A stretch of 64,000 bases of DNA from Halorubrum sp. DM2 (lineage in GTDB: Archaea; Halobacteriota; Halobacteria; Halobacteriales; Haloferacaceae), in assembly GCF_901686465.1 (NCBI RefSeq), contig NZ_LR594487.1, positions 1,485,650 to 1,549,649 of the forward strand. Direction: 5' to 3'. Shown here piece after piece: positions 43,876-51,336 of this stretch; the first letter of the stretch is position 1, and each line of letters opens with the position of its first letter. The translations under genes were made by a program, and so were the position numbers. The notes below the pieces were generated by a model. It was given only the letters and a program-made list of their open reading frames with translations. It did not search any database and was not told the origin of the DNA.

Positions 43876-45300
43876 CCCTCCCCGCGCTGAAGCGCGAGGA
43901 TTCCCACGGCACCGCGCCGCTGGGTTGGGATATTGTGGTTTACGACGTTACCTGTTCTTGAGGCGCAAACGCGCCAGTTTCCTTGTCAAACAGGAACGTC
44001 GATGGCTGTGCCAACCAGCCGTTACTCCTATCACCGCCATCCGTGGCGGGACTCGGAGATACTTTCTGTCGAATGTTCTCGGCTCCGTTCACGTCCGCGT
44101 TCGCTACCGTACCACAGTCGTCACACACGTACAACCCGCGTTTGACGCGGTTCGCGTCACGCTTGCGGCCACAGCACGAACACGATTTCGACGTGTCGCG
44201 TTCGGACACCTGCTCAACCGTGATACCTTCCATCTCGGCCTTGTAGGTGAGCAAGTCGGTGAAGCGGTCGAACGCCCACGAGTGTAAGTCGAGATTCTCG
44301 TGAGAACCCCAGTTTTTCGAGTCTTCGGTTTCATCGTCCTCGCGAATGTCGGAGAGATCGCCGATCATGATTGTCCCAACATCTTCCTCAACACACTGCT
44401 GGACAATGTGTTTCGAGAGCGTGTGGAAGTAGTGGGTGCGGCGCTCCGATTTCTTGTGGTTTAACCGCGTGGCTTGTTCGGAGTTCGAGTCGTCACACCG
44501 CGCGATCCGCTTGCTGAAGTAGTAGTCGTCTTCTTTCAGGCAATTGAGCGGATACAGCTCGGCATGGCCGTCCTCGTAGGCGAGTGCGGCGAAGTTGTTG
44601 ATCCCGAGATCAACACCAACCGTCTTCTCACCGGGAGATTTAGCCACTTCAATTTCGACTTTACACACGAAGTGTAACTCCCATTCCTCGCCAGTCCAGA
44701 TGGCCCGCACTTGCTGGACGTTCTCCACGGCGGAGAGGTCAACGTCGGGGCGTGTCTGGTATTTACAGAGGACGAAGTCCGACCAGTAGTCCTTGAGGTT
44801 TGAGCCTTGGGAGAGTCGAACGCGGTTGTACTGGGTGTCGAGTTTGAAGCCGGCGGCTTTGAACGTCACCGTACTCCGTGGGTGTTCGTCGCCGTGTTTA
44901 CGGTAGCCGGGCGGGTTCGCTCGCATGTCGCCGTTGCGTCGTTTGCCGTACCAGCCGTTGAACGCCTCAGCGAGTTCTTGAAGGACTCGCTGACTTGACT
45001 GAGAATGGAGGTCATCGTAGCGTTCGTGCGATTTCAGGTACGCGGTGAGTTCGGTGTGATTTGGAATGTGTCCGATTTCATCCCAGACTCGGCTGCATGT
45101 CCACCGTCCGACGTTCCAGAGTTTCGAGGCTGCGAACCCGAGGGCGTCAAGGTCGTCTGACACCCGAGACTGATTCCGAATGGAAGCAGTATAGGTGCGC
45201 GTGACGACCTGTTTTGCCATACGTAACCTATGACAATATTCCTAGTTAAAGGTGTATATTGATGCGGCATGAAATATCCTGCCGTGCCATCGAACGGTGG
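43876..45300 (-). mobile_element. IS200/IS605-like solo tnpB element (no tnpA)
   Basis: The element carries only tnpB. At its right end the minus strand reads GGAATCCTCGCGCTTCAGCG, with stem 43883-43888 (CGCGCT) paired with 43891-43896, then GGGGAGGGTGTCAA, ending at about the hef stop. At the left end a hairpin CGGCA/TGCCG (45265-45269 with 45280-45284) is typical of subterminal IS200/IS605 palindromes. No transposase gene is present, so movement would need TnpA in trans. The ends are estimates. Confidence 0.7.
43940..45220 (-). CDS. tnpB: TnpB, RNA-guided nuclease-family protein of a solo IS605-type element
   Basis: The 426-residue protein has the TnpB architecture: an N-terminal wedge/HTH region (SKLWNVGRWTCSRVWDEIG), a RuvC core with Asp204 in VGVDLGINNFAAL and Asp376 in ADVNGAENI, and a zinc ribbon with Cys347/350 and Cys366/369 (SKSCSCCG, YVCDDCG). 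The second RuvC motif, where active TnpBs usually have Glu (VEDL-like), reads TIMIGDLSDIRED, with Gly287 at the expected position. An omega RNA would derive from the 3' end region 43880-43990 on the minus strand. Confidence 0.92.
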   Translation of the reverse strand: MAKQVVTRTYTASIRNQSRVSDDLDALGFAASKLWNVGRWTCSRVWDEIGHIPNHTELTAYLKSHERYDDLHSQSSQRVLQELAEAFNGWYGKRRNGDMRANPPGYRKHGDEHPRSTVTFKAAGFKLDTQYNRVRLSQGSNLKDYWSDFVLCKYQTRPDVDLSAVENVQQVRAIWTGEEWELHFVCKVEIEVAKSPGEKTVGVDLGINNFAALAYEDGHAELYPLNCLKEDDYYFSKRIARCDDSNSEQATRLNHKKSERRTHYFHTLSKHIVQQCVEEDVGTIMIGDLSDIREDDETEDSKNWGSHENLDLHSWAFDRFTDLLTYKAEMEGITVEQVSERDTSKSCSCCGRKRDANRVKRGLYVCDDCGTVANADVNGAENIRQKVSPSPATDGGDRSNGWLAQPSTFLFDKETGAFAPQEQVTS

Positions 45301-45321
45301 ATTGGAGAAGAATTGTCGGAT

Positions 45322-45353
45322 TCATCCCCGCGGTGAAGCGCGAGGCTTTCTCC
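45322..45353 (-). repeat. Isolated IS605-type right-end remnant
   Basis: On the minus strand the sequence AAAGCCTCGCGCTTCACCGC followed by GGGGATGA closely resembles the right end of the tnpB element (CCTCGCGCTTCAGCG). It lies just upstream of that element's left end, between it and vapB. It looks like the leftover end of an earlier element in the same orientation. Confidence 0.5.
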
Positions 45354-45405
45354 TTGATTCTCCGTAACATCGGGCGACGAGCGCGTCGACCGGCGAAACG
45401 ATATT

Positions 45406-45435
45406 GTATACAGAGACGTATACGAAACTGTATGA
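45406..45435 (+). promoter_or_regulatory. vapBC operator: GTAT(AC) units at 12-bp spacing
   Basis: GTATAC occurs at 45406-45411 and 45418-45423, and GTATGA at 45430-45435 overlaps the vapB start codon (ATG 45432). The exact 12-bp spacing suggests a protein binding on one helical face, as expected for VapB-type autoregulation. A TATA box probably overlaps the first unit or lies just upstream (ATATTG). Confidence 0.5.
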
Positions 45436-45644
45436 GCAAGAGCATCCGCGTCGACGAGGAGACCCACGCCGCGCTCGCGTCGCTCAAGGGAGACGACGAG
45501 ACGTTCGACGAGCTGTTGACGCGGCTGCTCCGCGAACGTCGTGAAAACGTCCGCTCGGGTGCTGGCCTATGGGAAGGGACCGATGCGGCGGAACGTGCGC
45601 GAGCCAAGCGTCGAGAGATGAAACGCGGGGTTGACTCGCGGTGA
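45432..45644 (+). CDS. vapB: VapB-family antitoxin
   Basis: The 70-residue protein begins MSKSIRVDEETHAALASLKG, a ribbon-helix-helix-type N-terminus of the DUF217/VapB group. LLTRLLRERRENVRSGAGLW and a basic C-terminal tail that would wrap the toxin follow. The stop overlaps the GTG start of the toxin gene (45641). It should neutralise the neighbouring PIN-domain protein and repress its own promoter. Confidence 0.85.
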   Translation: MSKSIRVDEETHAALASLKGDDETFDELLTRLLRERRENVRSGAGLWEGTDAAERARAKRREMKRGVDSR

Positions 45645-46033
45645 CGCTGTACGATAGTAGCGTCCTCATCGACTACCTCGCGGGACGTGACGCCGCGGTC
45701 GAATACGTCGAGTTACACGCCGACGAGCGGGCGGTCGCCCCGCCGCTGGTACTGTTTGAGGTGTATCAGGGAGAAGTTTTCAAGACGGGCGCGACGGATC
45801 TCGACGCGATCGACGAGGCGTTGACTTGGGTCGACGTGGTCGAGACGTCGGCGGCGAGTGCTCGGGCGGCGGCGACTCTTCAAGACGAACTGCGAGCGAC
45901 CGGCGAGCCGCTCGCTGCCCGTGACGCGTACATCGCTGGCGTCGCCGCGCTTCGGGGCGAACGACTCGCAGTGGCCGACGCCGACTTCGACGTGGACGGG
46001 ATCACGGATCGACTCATCGTCGACTTTGTCTGA
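45641..46033 (+). CDS. vapC: PIN-domain ribonuclease toxin VapC
   Basis: The 130-residue PIN domain shows the acidic active site: Asp5 in LYDSSVLIDYL, Glu in LVLFEVYQGEV, Asp in LAARDAYIAGVA, and the final Asp-rich strand VADADFDV. It would cleave RNA, often tRNA, when free of VapB. Translation starts at GTG overlapping the vapB stop, so synthesis of the pair is coupled. Confidence 0.9.
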   Translation: MTLYDSSVLIDYLAGRDAAVEYVELHADERAVAPPLVLFEVYQGEVFKTGATDLDAIDEALTWVDVVETSAASARAAATLQDELRATGEPLAARDAYIAGVAALRGERLAVADADFDVDGITDRLIVDFV

Positions 46034-46038
46034 GTCGG

Positions 46039-47148
46039 TTAGTCGAACCCGCTCACCAGCGTCACGACCCACTGGCCGAGGTCGTACTCCGCCCGGACCT
46101 CGACGCGCGTCACCCACTTCACCCACTGGAAGCCGCGTCGGTCGGGAGCCACGAGCCGCGCCGGCGCGCCGTGGCCGTGCGAGAGCCGCTCGCCGCCGAC
46201 GCGCGTCGCGAGCAGCGCGTCCTCGGCCTCCTCCAGCGGGAGGCTCCACCGGTAGCCGGTGACGGACGTGAACCGGACGTAGGCGGCCTCTTCGTCCACG
46301 CCTCCGGCCGCCTCCAGCAGGCCACCGACGCGGATCCCGCCCCACTCCTGTACGGTGTACCAGCCGCTCGTACAGTCGAGCAGCGCCTCGGTCTCGTGGC
46401 CGGCGGCGAGGTCGGCGGCGGTCAGTTCCGCCGGGTCGCTCACGAGGCCGTCGACCGCCAGCCGGTAGTCGTCGCGGTCGATCGGGTCCGGATCGTCGGC
46501 GACCCACGAGGTGATCGGGAAGGCGGCGTTGCCCGCGCCCTCCCGTGGCTGCGAGCCGGTGAACCGGCGGTCCGCGCCGGCCGTATCGAGCGCGTCGTTC
46601 GCGGCCTGCTGGACCCGGTAGGTCGCGCCGCCGGCCGCGAGCAGCGCGAAGTACCGGACCGCGGTCCGCCGCCGCTCGAAGTCGACGCGGCGCGGGAGCC
46701 GGAACCGGGTCGACGCGTGCGCGGCCACGAGCGGGACCAAGGCGAGTCCGAACCCGACGTGGACCGAGAGGAGCGTCCAGTACGAGATCCGCACGTCGAG
46801 ACCGAACACCCACGCGACCCCGGTCGCGAGCGCGCCGACCGCGGCGACAAGGGTGAGGACGGACAGCGCGGTCGACCGCCGCCACAGGGCGGGATCGGTG
46901 ATTCGGCGGCGGACGCGCGCGAGCTTCCACGCGAGCAGCGCGACGATCCCGACGCCGAGCGACCGGTGGAGCCAGAAGAGGGGCCACCCTTCGGGGACGC
47001 CGACGGTGAACGAGACCAGCCCGGTGGTCGCCTCGGCGACGACGAACGCGAACAGCGACCAGTCGACCGCGCGCGGCGGCGGCTCCAGCCGGTCGAGCGC
47101 AGCGTGGAGTCGATCGGTCGCGGCGCGGAGGCGGTCCGTCGCGGCCAT
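46039..47148 (-). CDS. Membrane molybdopterin oxidoreductase, SUOX-fold with cytochrome b561-like helices
   Basis: The 369-residue protein has four membrane helices in the first 150 residues. They include WPLFWLHRSLGVGIVALLAW and YWTLLSVHVGFGLALVPLVA, and the His residues could bind haem, as in cytochrome b561-type partners. The C-terminal domain resembles the sulfite-oxidase molybdopterin domain: LAVDGLVSDP, LDCTSGWYTVQEW (Mo ligand Cys259), LSHGHGAPARLVAPDRRGF, and WVKWVTRVEV. The substrate is unknown. It is unrelated in position to the other SUOX protein at 31932, and convergent with vapC. Confidence 0.85.
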   Translation of the reverse strand: MAATDRLRAATDRLHAALDRLEPPPRAVDWSLFAFVVAEATTGLVSFTVGVPEGWPLFWLHRSLGVGIVALLAWKLARVRRRITDPALWRRSTALSVLTLVAAVGALATGVAWVFGLDVRISYWTLLSVHVGFGLALVPLVAAHASTRFRLPRRVDFERRRTAVRYFALLAAGGATYRVQQAANDALDTAGADRRFTGSQPREGAGNAAFPITSWVADDPDPIDRDDYRLAVDGLVSDPAELTAADLAAGHETEALLDCTSGWYTVQEWGGIRVGGLLEAAGGVDEEAAYVRFTSVTGYRWSLPLEEAEDALLATRVGGERLSHGHGAPARLVAPDRRGFQWVKWVTRVEVRAEYDLGQWVVTLVSGFD

Positions 47149-47205
47149 CTGCGTCTGGTACGTGCTACCGAGGCAAAAGGGTACAGTTCGGAAGGTCGTC
47201 GCTCC

Positions 47206-48033
47206 TCACAGCTCGTAGACTTCGCCGTCGACCGCGAGCGGTTCCGCGAACGCCTCGTCGGCGGGGTAGAAGTGCGCGAGGTGGACGAGCCGCGTCCGGT
47301 CGGCGTCGAGGTCGTCGGCGAGCGCGAGCGCGCCCTCCCGGGTCATGTGTTTCGTGCCGAAGGTGCGCGGGACCCCGTCGGGACCCTCGTGACGCCCGCC
47401 GATCGGGTGGTGCTCGCACAGCGAGGCGGGGACGATGGCGTCCGCGAGCAGGAGGTCGGGGTCGGCGAGCGCCTCGCGCGAGCGCTCCGGGACGTCGTAG
47501 CTGGTGTCGCCGGTGAGCGAGAGCTTCGCGCCCGTCTCCGGGTCCTCAACGACGACGCCGTAGCAGACGAGCGGCGGGTGGTCGACGGGGACGAACCGGA
47601 CCCGTAACCCGCAGGTCTCGAACGGCTCGAAGGGGTCGCGGGCGTGGACGCCGATCCGGTCTTCGAGGTAGTCGTACTTGCGGCGGATGGTCTCCGCGAC
47701 GCTCTCGTCGGTCGCGGGGTCGGTCTCGTTCGGGGCGTGGACCGGAAGGCCGTCGACGAGGCGGTAGACGTTGCCGAGCCCGTCGAGGTGGTCGAAGTGG
47801 ATGTGCGTCACCAGCCCGGCGTCCGGGAGGGGAACGTCGGCCGCGAGGAACTGCCCTCTGAAGTCGGGGCTGAAGTCGACGAGCAGCGACTCGCCGGTGC
47901 GCTCGTTTTCGACGTGGACTGAGAAGCGCGACCGCGACACCCCGCGCTCGCGGGCCGTAACGCAGGTGTCGCAGTCGCAGCCGACCGTCGGCGTCCCGGT
48001 CGTGTCGCCCGTCCCGAGCAGGGTGACGCGCAT
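47206..48033 (-). CDS. Metallo-beta-lactamase-fold hydrolase (PhnP-like)
   Basis: The 275-residue protein starts at ATG 48031-48033 with MRVTLLGTGDTTGTPTVGCD. The metal motif THIHFDHLDGLGNVY (HxHxDH) is followed by GDTSYD and a C-terminal LVHLAHFYP. An N-terminal CDCDTC motif recalls the extra zinc-binding cysteines of PhnP-type phosphodiesterases. The likely activity is a cyclic phosphodiester or related hydrolase. Longer upstream readings lack homology and are shadows of the divergent gene at 48160. Confidence 0.88.
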   Translation of the reverse strand: MRVTLLGTGDTTGTPTVGCDCDTCVTARERGVSRSRFSVHVENERTGESLLVDFSPDFRGQFLAADVPLPDAGLVTHIHFDHLDGLGNVYRLVDGLPVHAPNETDPATDESVAETIRRKYDYLEDRIGVHARDPFEPFETCGLRVRFVPVDHPPLVCYGVVVEDPETGAKLSLTGDTSYDVPERSREALADPDLLLADAIVPASLCEHHPIGGRHEGPDGVPRTFGTKHMTREGALALADDLDADRTRLVHLAHFYPADEAFAEPLAVDGEVYEL

Positions 48034-48159
48034 GGAACGTGGTGGACGGGCCACGGCCTTAGCGTCCGCGGTCGGACCGGGACGGTCGCCCGTCGAGACG
48101 GCCCCCGTCGCGCGACCGCATCCCCGACGTATAACCCCGAGCCGGACCGAGCCGGACAC

Positions 48160-49197
48160 ATGCACACCAGTCGCGACCTCACGCTCGCGCGGCTCCCCTC
48201 GGGAGTCCCGATCCGGACAACCGTCCACGCGTACGGCGAGGGCAAACTCGTCGACGGCGACGACGGTCCCGAGCTCGACGCGCCGGCGGACGCCCCCGTG
48301 GTGTACGCGCAGGCCGCCCAGCACGGTCGCGAGGTGAACGGGGCCGCGGTCCTCCGACGGCTCCACGACCGACTCGTCGGAGCGGAGTCCGAAGGCGGAG
48401 CCGACCCGCCGGCCGCCGACCTCGACGGGACGCTCGTGACGGTGCCGGTCGCCGACCCGCTCACCTTCGACCGGGTCTCGTACACGACGCCGGAGTCGCT
48501 CGACTCGCGGCAGCCGAACATGAACCGCTGCTGGCCCGGCGACGCGGAGGGGTCGCTCCACGAGCGGATGGCGGCCCGGCTCTGGGCGTTCGCGAGCGAG
48601 GCGGACGCGGTCGTCGACCTCCACACCGGGTCGCCGTCGATGGCGACGCACGCGGTGTACATGCGCGGCGACGAGGACTGCCGCGGGCTGGCGGAGGCGT
48701 TCGGCACCGACCTGCTGCTCGCGGAGGCCGCAGGCGATGACGCGGACACCGAGTGGGACGAGCGCGGGTTCGCCGGGAAGCTCCGCGTTGCCGCCACCCG
48801 CGAGGGGATCCCGACGATCACGCCCGAACTCGCCCACAGTCGGGAGGTCGTCCCGGAGGCCGTCGAGACCGGCGTGGCGGGAACCCTCGGCGTCCTGCGA
48901 CGCGAAGGACTGCTCGACGGGGAGCCGGACCCGTGGGACGGGACCGTCGCCCGCAACCACCTCGGACGGGTGATCGCCGACGACTCCGGGCTGTTCGTTC
49001 CCGAACCCGACCTCGCCGTCGGGGACTGGGTGTCGGACGGGGAGCGCGTCGGCGAGGTGTTCGACCCGACGACGTTCGAGACGCTTCAGGTCGCACATGC
49101 CGACCGCGACGGGATCGCGTACTCGGTCGCCCGGGAGTCGACCGTCACCGCGGGCGCGACGCTCGTCGGCGTCGCCGAGCGGATCGACGAGAAGTGA
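48160..49197 (+). CDS. Succinylglutamate desuccinylase/aspartoacylase-family zinc carboxypeptidase
   Basis: The 345-residue M14-like protein contains AQAAQHGREVNGAAVLRRLH (HxxE zinc ligands), VPVADPLTFD, NMNRCWPGDAEGSLHERMA (substrate Asn/Arg), and VVDLHTGSPSMATHAVYM (third zinc His). A C-terminal catalytic Glu is in TPELAHSREV, and a beta-barrel end carries GLFVPEPDLAVGDWVSDGER. The family removes acyl or aminoacyl groups from small amide substrates. The specific substrate is unknown. Confidence 0.88.
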   Translation: MHTSRDLTLARLPSGVPIRTTVHAYGEGKLVDGDDGPELDAPADAPVVYAQAAQHGREVNGAAVLRRLHDRLVGAESEGGADPPAADLDGTLVTVPVADPLTFDRVSYTTPESLDSRQPNMNRCWPGDAEGSLHERMAARLWAFASEADAVVDLHTGSPSMATHAVYMRGDEDCRGLAEAFGTDLLLAEAAGDDADTEWDERGFAGKLRVAATREGIPTITPELAHSREVVPEAVETGVAGTLGVLRREGLLDGEPDPWDGTVARNHLGRVIADDSGLFVPEPDLAVGDWVSDGERVGEVFDPTTFETLQVAHADRDGIAYSVARESTVTAGATLVGVAERIDEK

Positions 49198-49250
49198 AAA
49201 TCGGGTGGTGAGAAGCGGAGTGAACGTCCACCCGGCCGAGCGGCCGGCGA

Positions 49251-49736
49251 CTACGGGCGTCGGACGCGGATCTGTCCGTCGGCCGCGACCGTGACGAACA
49301 GCCGGCGGCGGACCTCGCGGCCGCGGACCGCGTCGCCCGCGCGGTCGCCGATCGCTCGCATGAGCTCCGGCGCGGTCTGGTTCACCTTCACGCCGGCCTC
49401 GTCGCAGGCGTCGTACACGCGCTTGGGCGCGTCGTAGAGGTCGGTTCCTTCCTCGATCTCGACGCGGACCGGGGCCGACAGCGCCTCCGCGAACGCGACC
49501 GTCTCGCGGGCGCGCTCGACGTTGTCGCGGGCGCTCGCCTCGACGCTGGAGACGTTCGCGCGCGAGGTGCCGAGCCGGTCCGCGATGTCCGACTGCCGGA
49601 GCCCGCGCTCGCGGAGCGCCAGCACCTCCGCCTGTCGGCGGGTGAGCACGCTCTCGTCGGCGTCGAACCCCGCCCGATCGAGGACCGAGTCGGCGTCGAC
49701 GTCCGCGGGGTCGGGCCGTCCGTCGTCTGCCACCAT
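49251..49736 (-). CDS. Tfx-family DNA-binding protein
   Basis: The 161-residue protein starts at ATG 49734-49736. An HTH of the sigma-like/LuxR type (LTRRQAEVLALRERGLRQSD, then IADRLGTSRANVSSVEASAR) is followed by a domain seen in archaeal Tfx (EIEEGTDLYDAPKRVYDACD, and GVKVNQTAPELMRAIGD). Tfx is an archaeal transcription regulator, first linked to molybdenum-enzyme genes in Methanothermobacter. Two molybdoenzymes lie within this window, but no direct link is shown. Longer readings upstream pass into repeat copy C. Confidence 0.85.
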   Translation of the reverse strand: MVADDGRPDPADVDADSVLDRAGFDADESVLTRRQAEVLALRERGLRQSDIADRLGTSRANVSSVEASARDNVERARETVAFAEALSAPVRVEIEEGTDLYDAPKRVYDACDEAGVKVNQTAPELMRAIGDRAGDAVRGREVRRRLFVTVAADGQIRVRRP

Positions 49737-49814
49737 GCGATCACCGACGGGCCGGGCGGTCAAAAAACGGCGGTTTCGCGGGGCGGCGGAGCGACCCGGC
49801 GATTCCCGATTCGG

Positions 49815-50150
49815 CGCGCGCCTCCGAGCGGTCGCCTCCAGCGACCGCGAGGAGCGTCGCGCGAGGGAGTCAGCGGCGACCAACGGGAGCCGCTGACGAG
49901 GCTGGGGAGGCGTGAGGTGCGGGGCGGTGCGGGGTGGGACTCGAAGGGGCAGCCGTGAGGCGGGCAGAGGCGACGTAAGCACTGAACGAGTGAGCGAAGC
50001 GAACGAGTGAGGCGCGCAGCGAGCGTCTGCCCGCCTCACGGCAGGGGCTTCGGCGGTCGTGTGCTCGGAAAGAGTCGCGTCGTAGCGAGCGGCTGGGGCT
50101 TCGGCGGTCGTGTCCGTGGCAACGACTACGTCGTAGTGGGCGGCTAGAAT
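49815..50150 (+). repeat. Structured dispersed repeat, copy C (with tail)
   Basis: Stem 1 is 49828-49835 with 49841-49848 (8 bp). Stem 2 is 49869-49877 with 49889-49897 (9 bp). Stem 3 is 49952-49968 with 50026-50042 (17 bp, perfect). The conserved boxes GAGGCTGGGGAGGCG and GGGACTCGAAGGGGCAG are intact. The tail contains two copies of a roughly 57-nt unit with GGGGCTTCGGCGGTCGTGT, followed by a decayed third. This is the only copy not directly downstream of a same-strand gene. It sits between tfx and the TRAM gene (gap 49737-50222). Confidence 0.8.
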
Positions 50151-50222
50151 TTTAGTCGCGTTCGCGTCGCAATCGCCGGCGTCCGGACTGTCCGTGGGGT
50201 GGGGGTCACCCCGAGACGCCGG

Positions 50223-50699
50223 TCACTTCCCCCAGAAGTTCTCGCGGCTGCCGAGTCGCTCGCGGTCCGGGCGGTCACGACGGTGGTCCTCGTCGTCATC
50301 CTCGTCGACCTCGCCGTCGTCCGCGCCGACCGCCTCGTCGTCGTCGGCCTCCTCGTCCGGGTCGTCGGGGAGGCGCTCGACCACGTCCTGCGCCGTCGCG
50401 TGGCTGGATTTGACCCGGTGGATCTTGACCTCGGCGCGCGCCGGGGGGAGGAGTCCGTCGACGAGGACGATGAAGCCGTCGTCGGTGCGGCCGACGCCGG
50501 CCCCGCTCTCGTGGATGTCGTCGACCTCGACCGTGACGACCTCGCCGGGCTGGACCGGCTGCTGTTTCAGCTCGTAGATCGGCATGTCGTAGTGGTTACA
50601 CCACTCCGCGCCGCCTTTGTTGCCGTAGTGTTGACACCCCATCCCCTCGATTCGTTCGTCGAAACTGGGGCAGTCGTCGGCGAGTGGACAGTCCGCCAT
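50223..50699 (-). CDS. TRAM-domain protein with N-terminal zinc-binding cysteines
   Basis: The 158-residue protein begins MADCPLADDCPSFDERIEGM, then GCQHYGNKGGAEWCNHYD, a Cys/His-rich segment that may bind zinc. The TRAM domain (about 49-105) reads QPGEVVTVEVDDIHESGAGV and GRTDDGFIVLVDGLLPPARA. TRAM is an RNA-binding beta-barrel seen in tRNA-modifying enzymes and cold-shock-like archaeal RNA chaperones. An acidic disordered tail follows. The 18-bp tandem repeat lies upstream of its start. Confidence 0.88.
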   Translation of the reverse strand: MADCPLADDCPSFDERIEGMGCQHYGNKGGAEWCNHYDMPIYELKQQPVQPGEVVTVEVDDIHESGAGVGRTDDGFIVLVDGLLPPARAEVKIHRVKSSHATAQDVVERLPDDPDEEADDDEAVGADDGEVDEDDDEDHRRDRPDRERLGSRENFWGK

Positions 50700-50801
50700 A
50701 CCGTAGGGGAGACCGGCCGCCGTTGTAAACGTTTTCGACTCTCAGACCGAGATTTGCGAAAACGGCCGGTTCACGCGGCCGAGCGGCGGCTGCTGAGAAC
50801 G

Positions 50802-50891
50802 GGCGGGAGACGCGCGAACGGCGGGAGACGCGCAGACGGCGGAAAACGCGGAAGCAGCGGGAAACGCGCGAACGGAGGGGAGCGCGCGTCG
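50802..50891. repeat. 18-bp minisatellite, about five units
   Basis: Five consecutive degenerate units of GGCGGGAGACGCGCGAAC type begin at 50802, 50820, 50838, 50856 and 50874. They lie in the 200-nt gap between the TRAM gene's start and the SWIM-type gene's stop. The perfect period of 18 (a multiple of 3) recalls a coding origin, but no convincing frame is conserved, so I treat it as a simple tandem repeat. Confidence 0.75.
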
Positions 50892-50899
50892 GGGGGGTC

Positions 50900-51247
50900 T
50901 CAGAGGAACTCGCGGACCTCGGAGTACCACATGTCGTGGTGGTCGACGGCGTCGATCGCCTCCGCGACGTCGACCGCGATAGCGTGCCAGCAGCGCTCGG
51001 AGGGGTCGTCGGGGTCGAGGTTGTACGTCGCGTCGGCGCAGTCGCACTCGCCGTCCTCGATCACGTACTCGTCCTCGTGGCCGACGACGACGGTGAAGTC
51101 GCGGTACTGTTTCACGCGGCTCTCGCCGACGGCCTCGATCGCGCGCTGCCCGCGGTCGCCGTGCTCGTCGACGATGCTCGCGGCGATCGGGCCGGTCAGC
51201 TCTCCGGCCTCCGTGATCGCGGCGCGCCAGTCGTCGACCGGCTCCAT
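50900..51247 (-). CDS. SWIM-type zinc-finger protein
   Basis: The 115-residue protein carries ECDCADATYNLDPDDPSERC followed by WHAIAVDVAEAID, giving CxCx(n)CxH, the SWIM zinc-finger pattern. Upstream it has a beta-strand region KQYRDFTVVVGHEDEYVIED, as in SWIM domains. Such domains bind nucleic acid or protein. Single-domain forms are common in haloarchaea and their role is unknown. Confidence 0.8.
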   Translation of the reverse strand: MEPVDDWRAAITEAGELTGPIAASIVDEHGDRGQRAIEAVGESRVKQYRDFTVVVGHEDEYVIEDGECDCADATYNLDPDDPSERCWHAIAVDVAEAIDAVDHHDMWYSEVREFL

Positions 51248-51336
51248 GTACCCTCCTTTTCGGGCGGTCGGTTAAATCCCGTCGGTCATCGGGAACCGGG
51301 GGCGGCTCGTTCGACCGCGAACGCCGGACCCGGCGG

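Noticed and set aside
42086-43912. 608-codon minus-strand frame opposite hef
   Set aside because: Shadow of the Hef coding strand, without motifs.
45297-45431. Longer vapB start upstream (46 extra codons)
   Set aside because: The extension reads through the IS-end remnant and operator. The RHH-like fold starts at the ATG at 45432.
50802-50891. CRISPR-like array
   Set aside because: Units are contiguous 18-mers with no spacers, and no cas genes are in the window.
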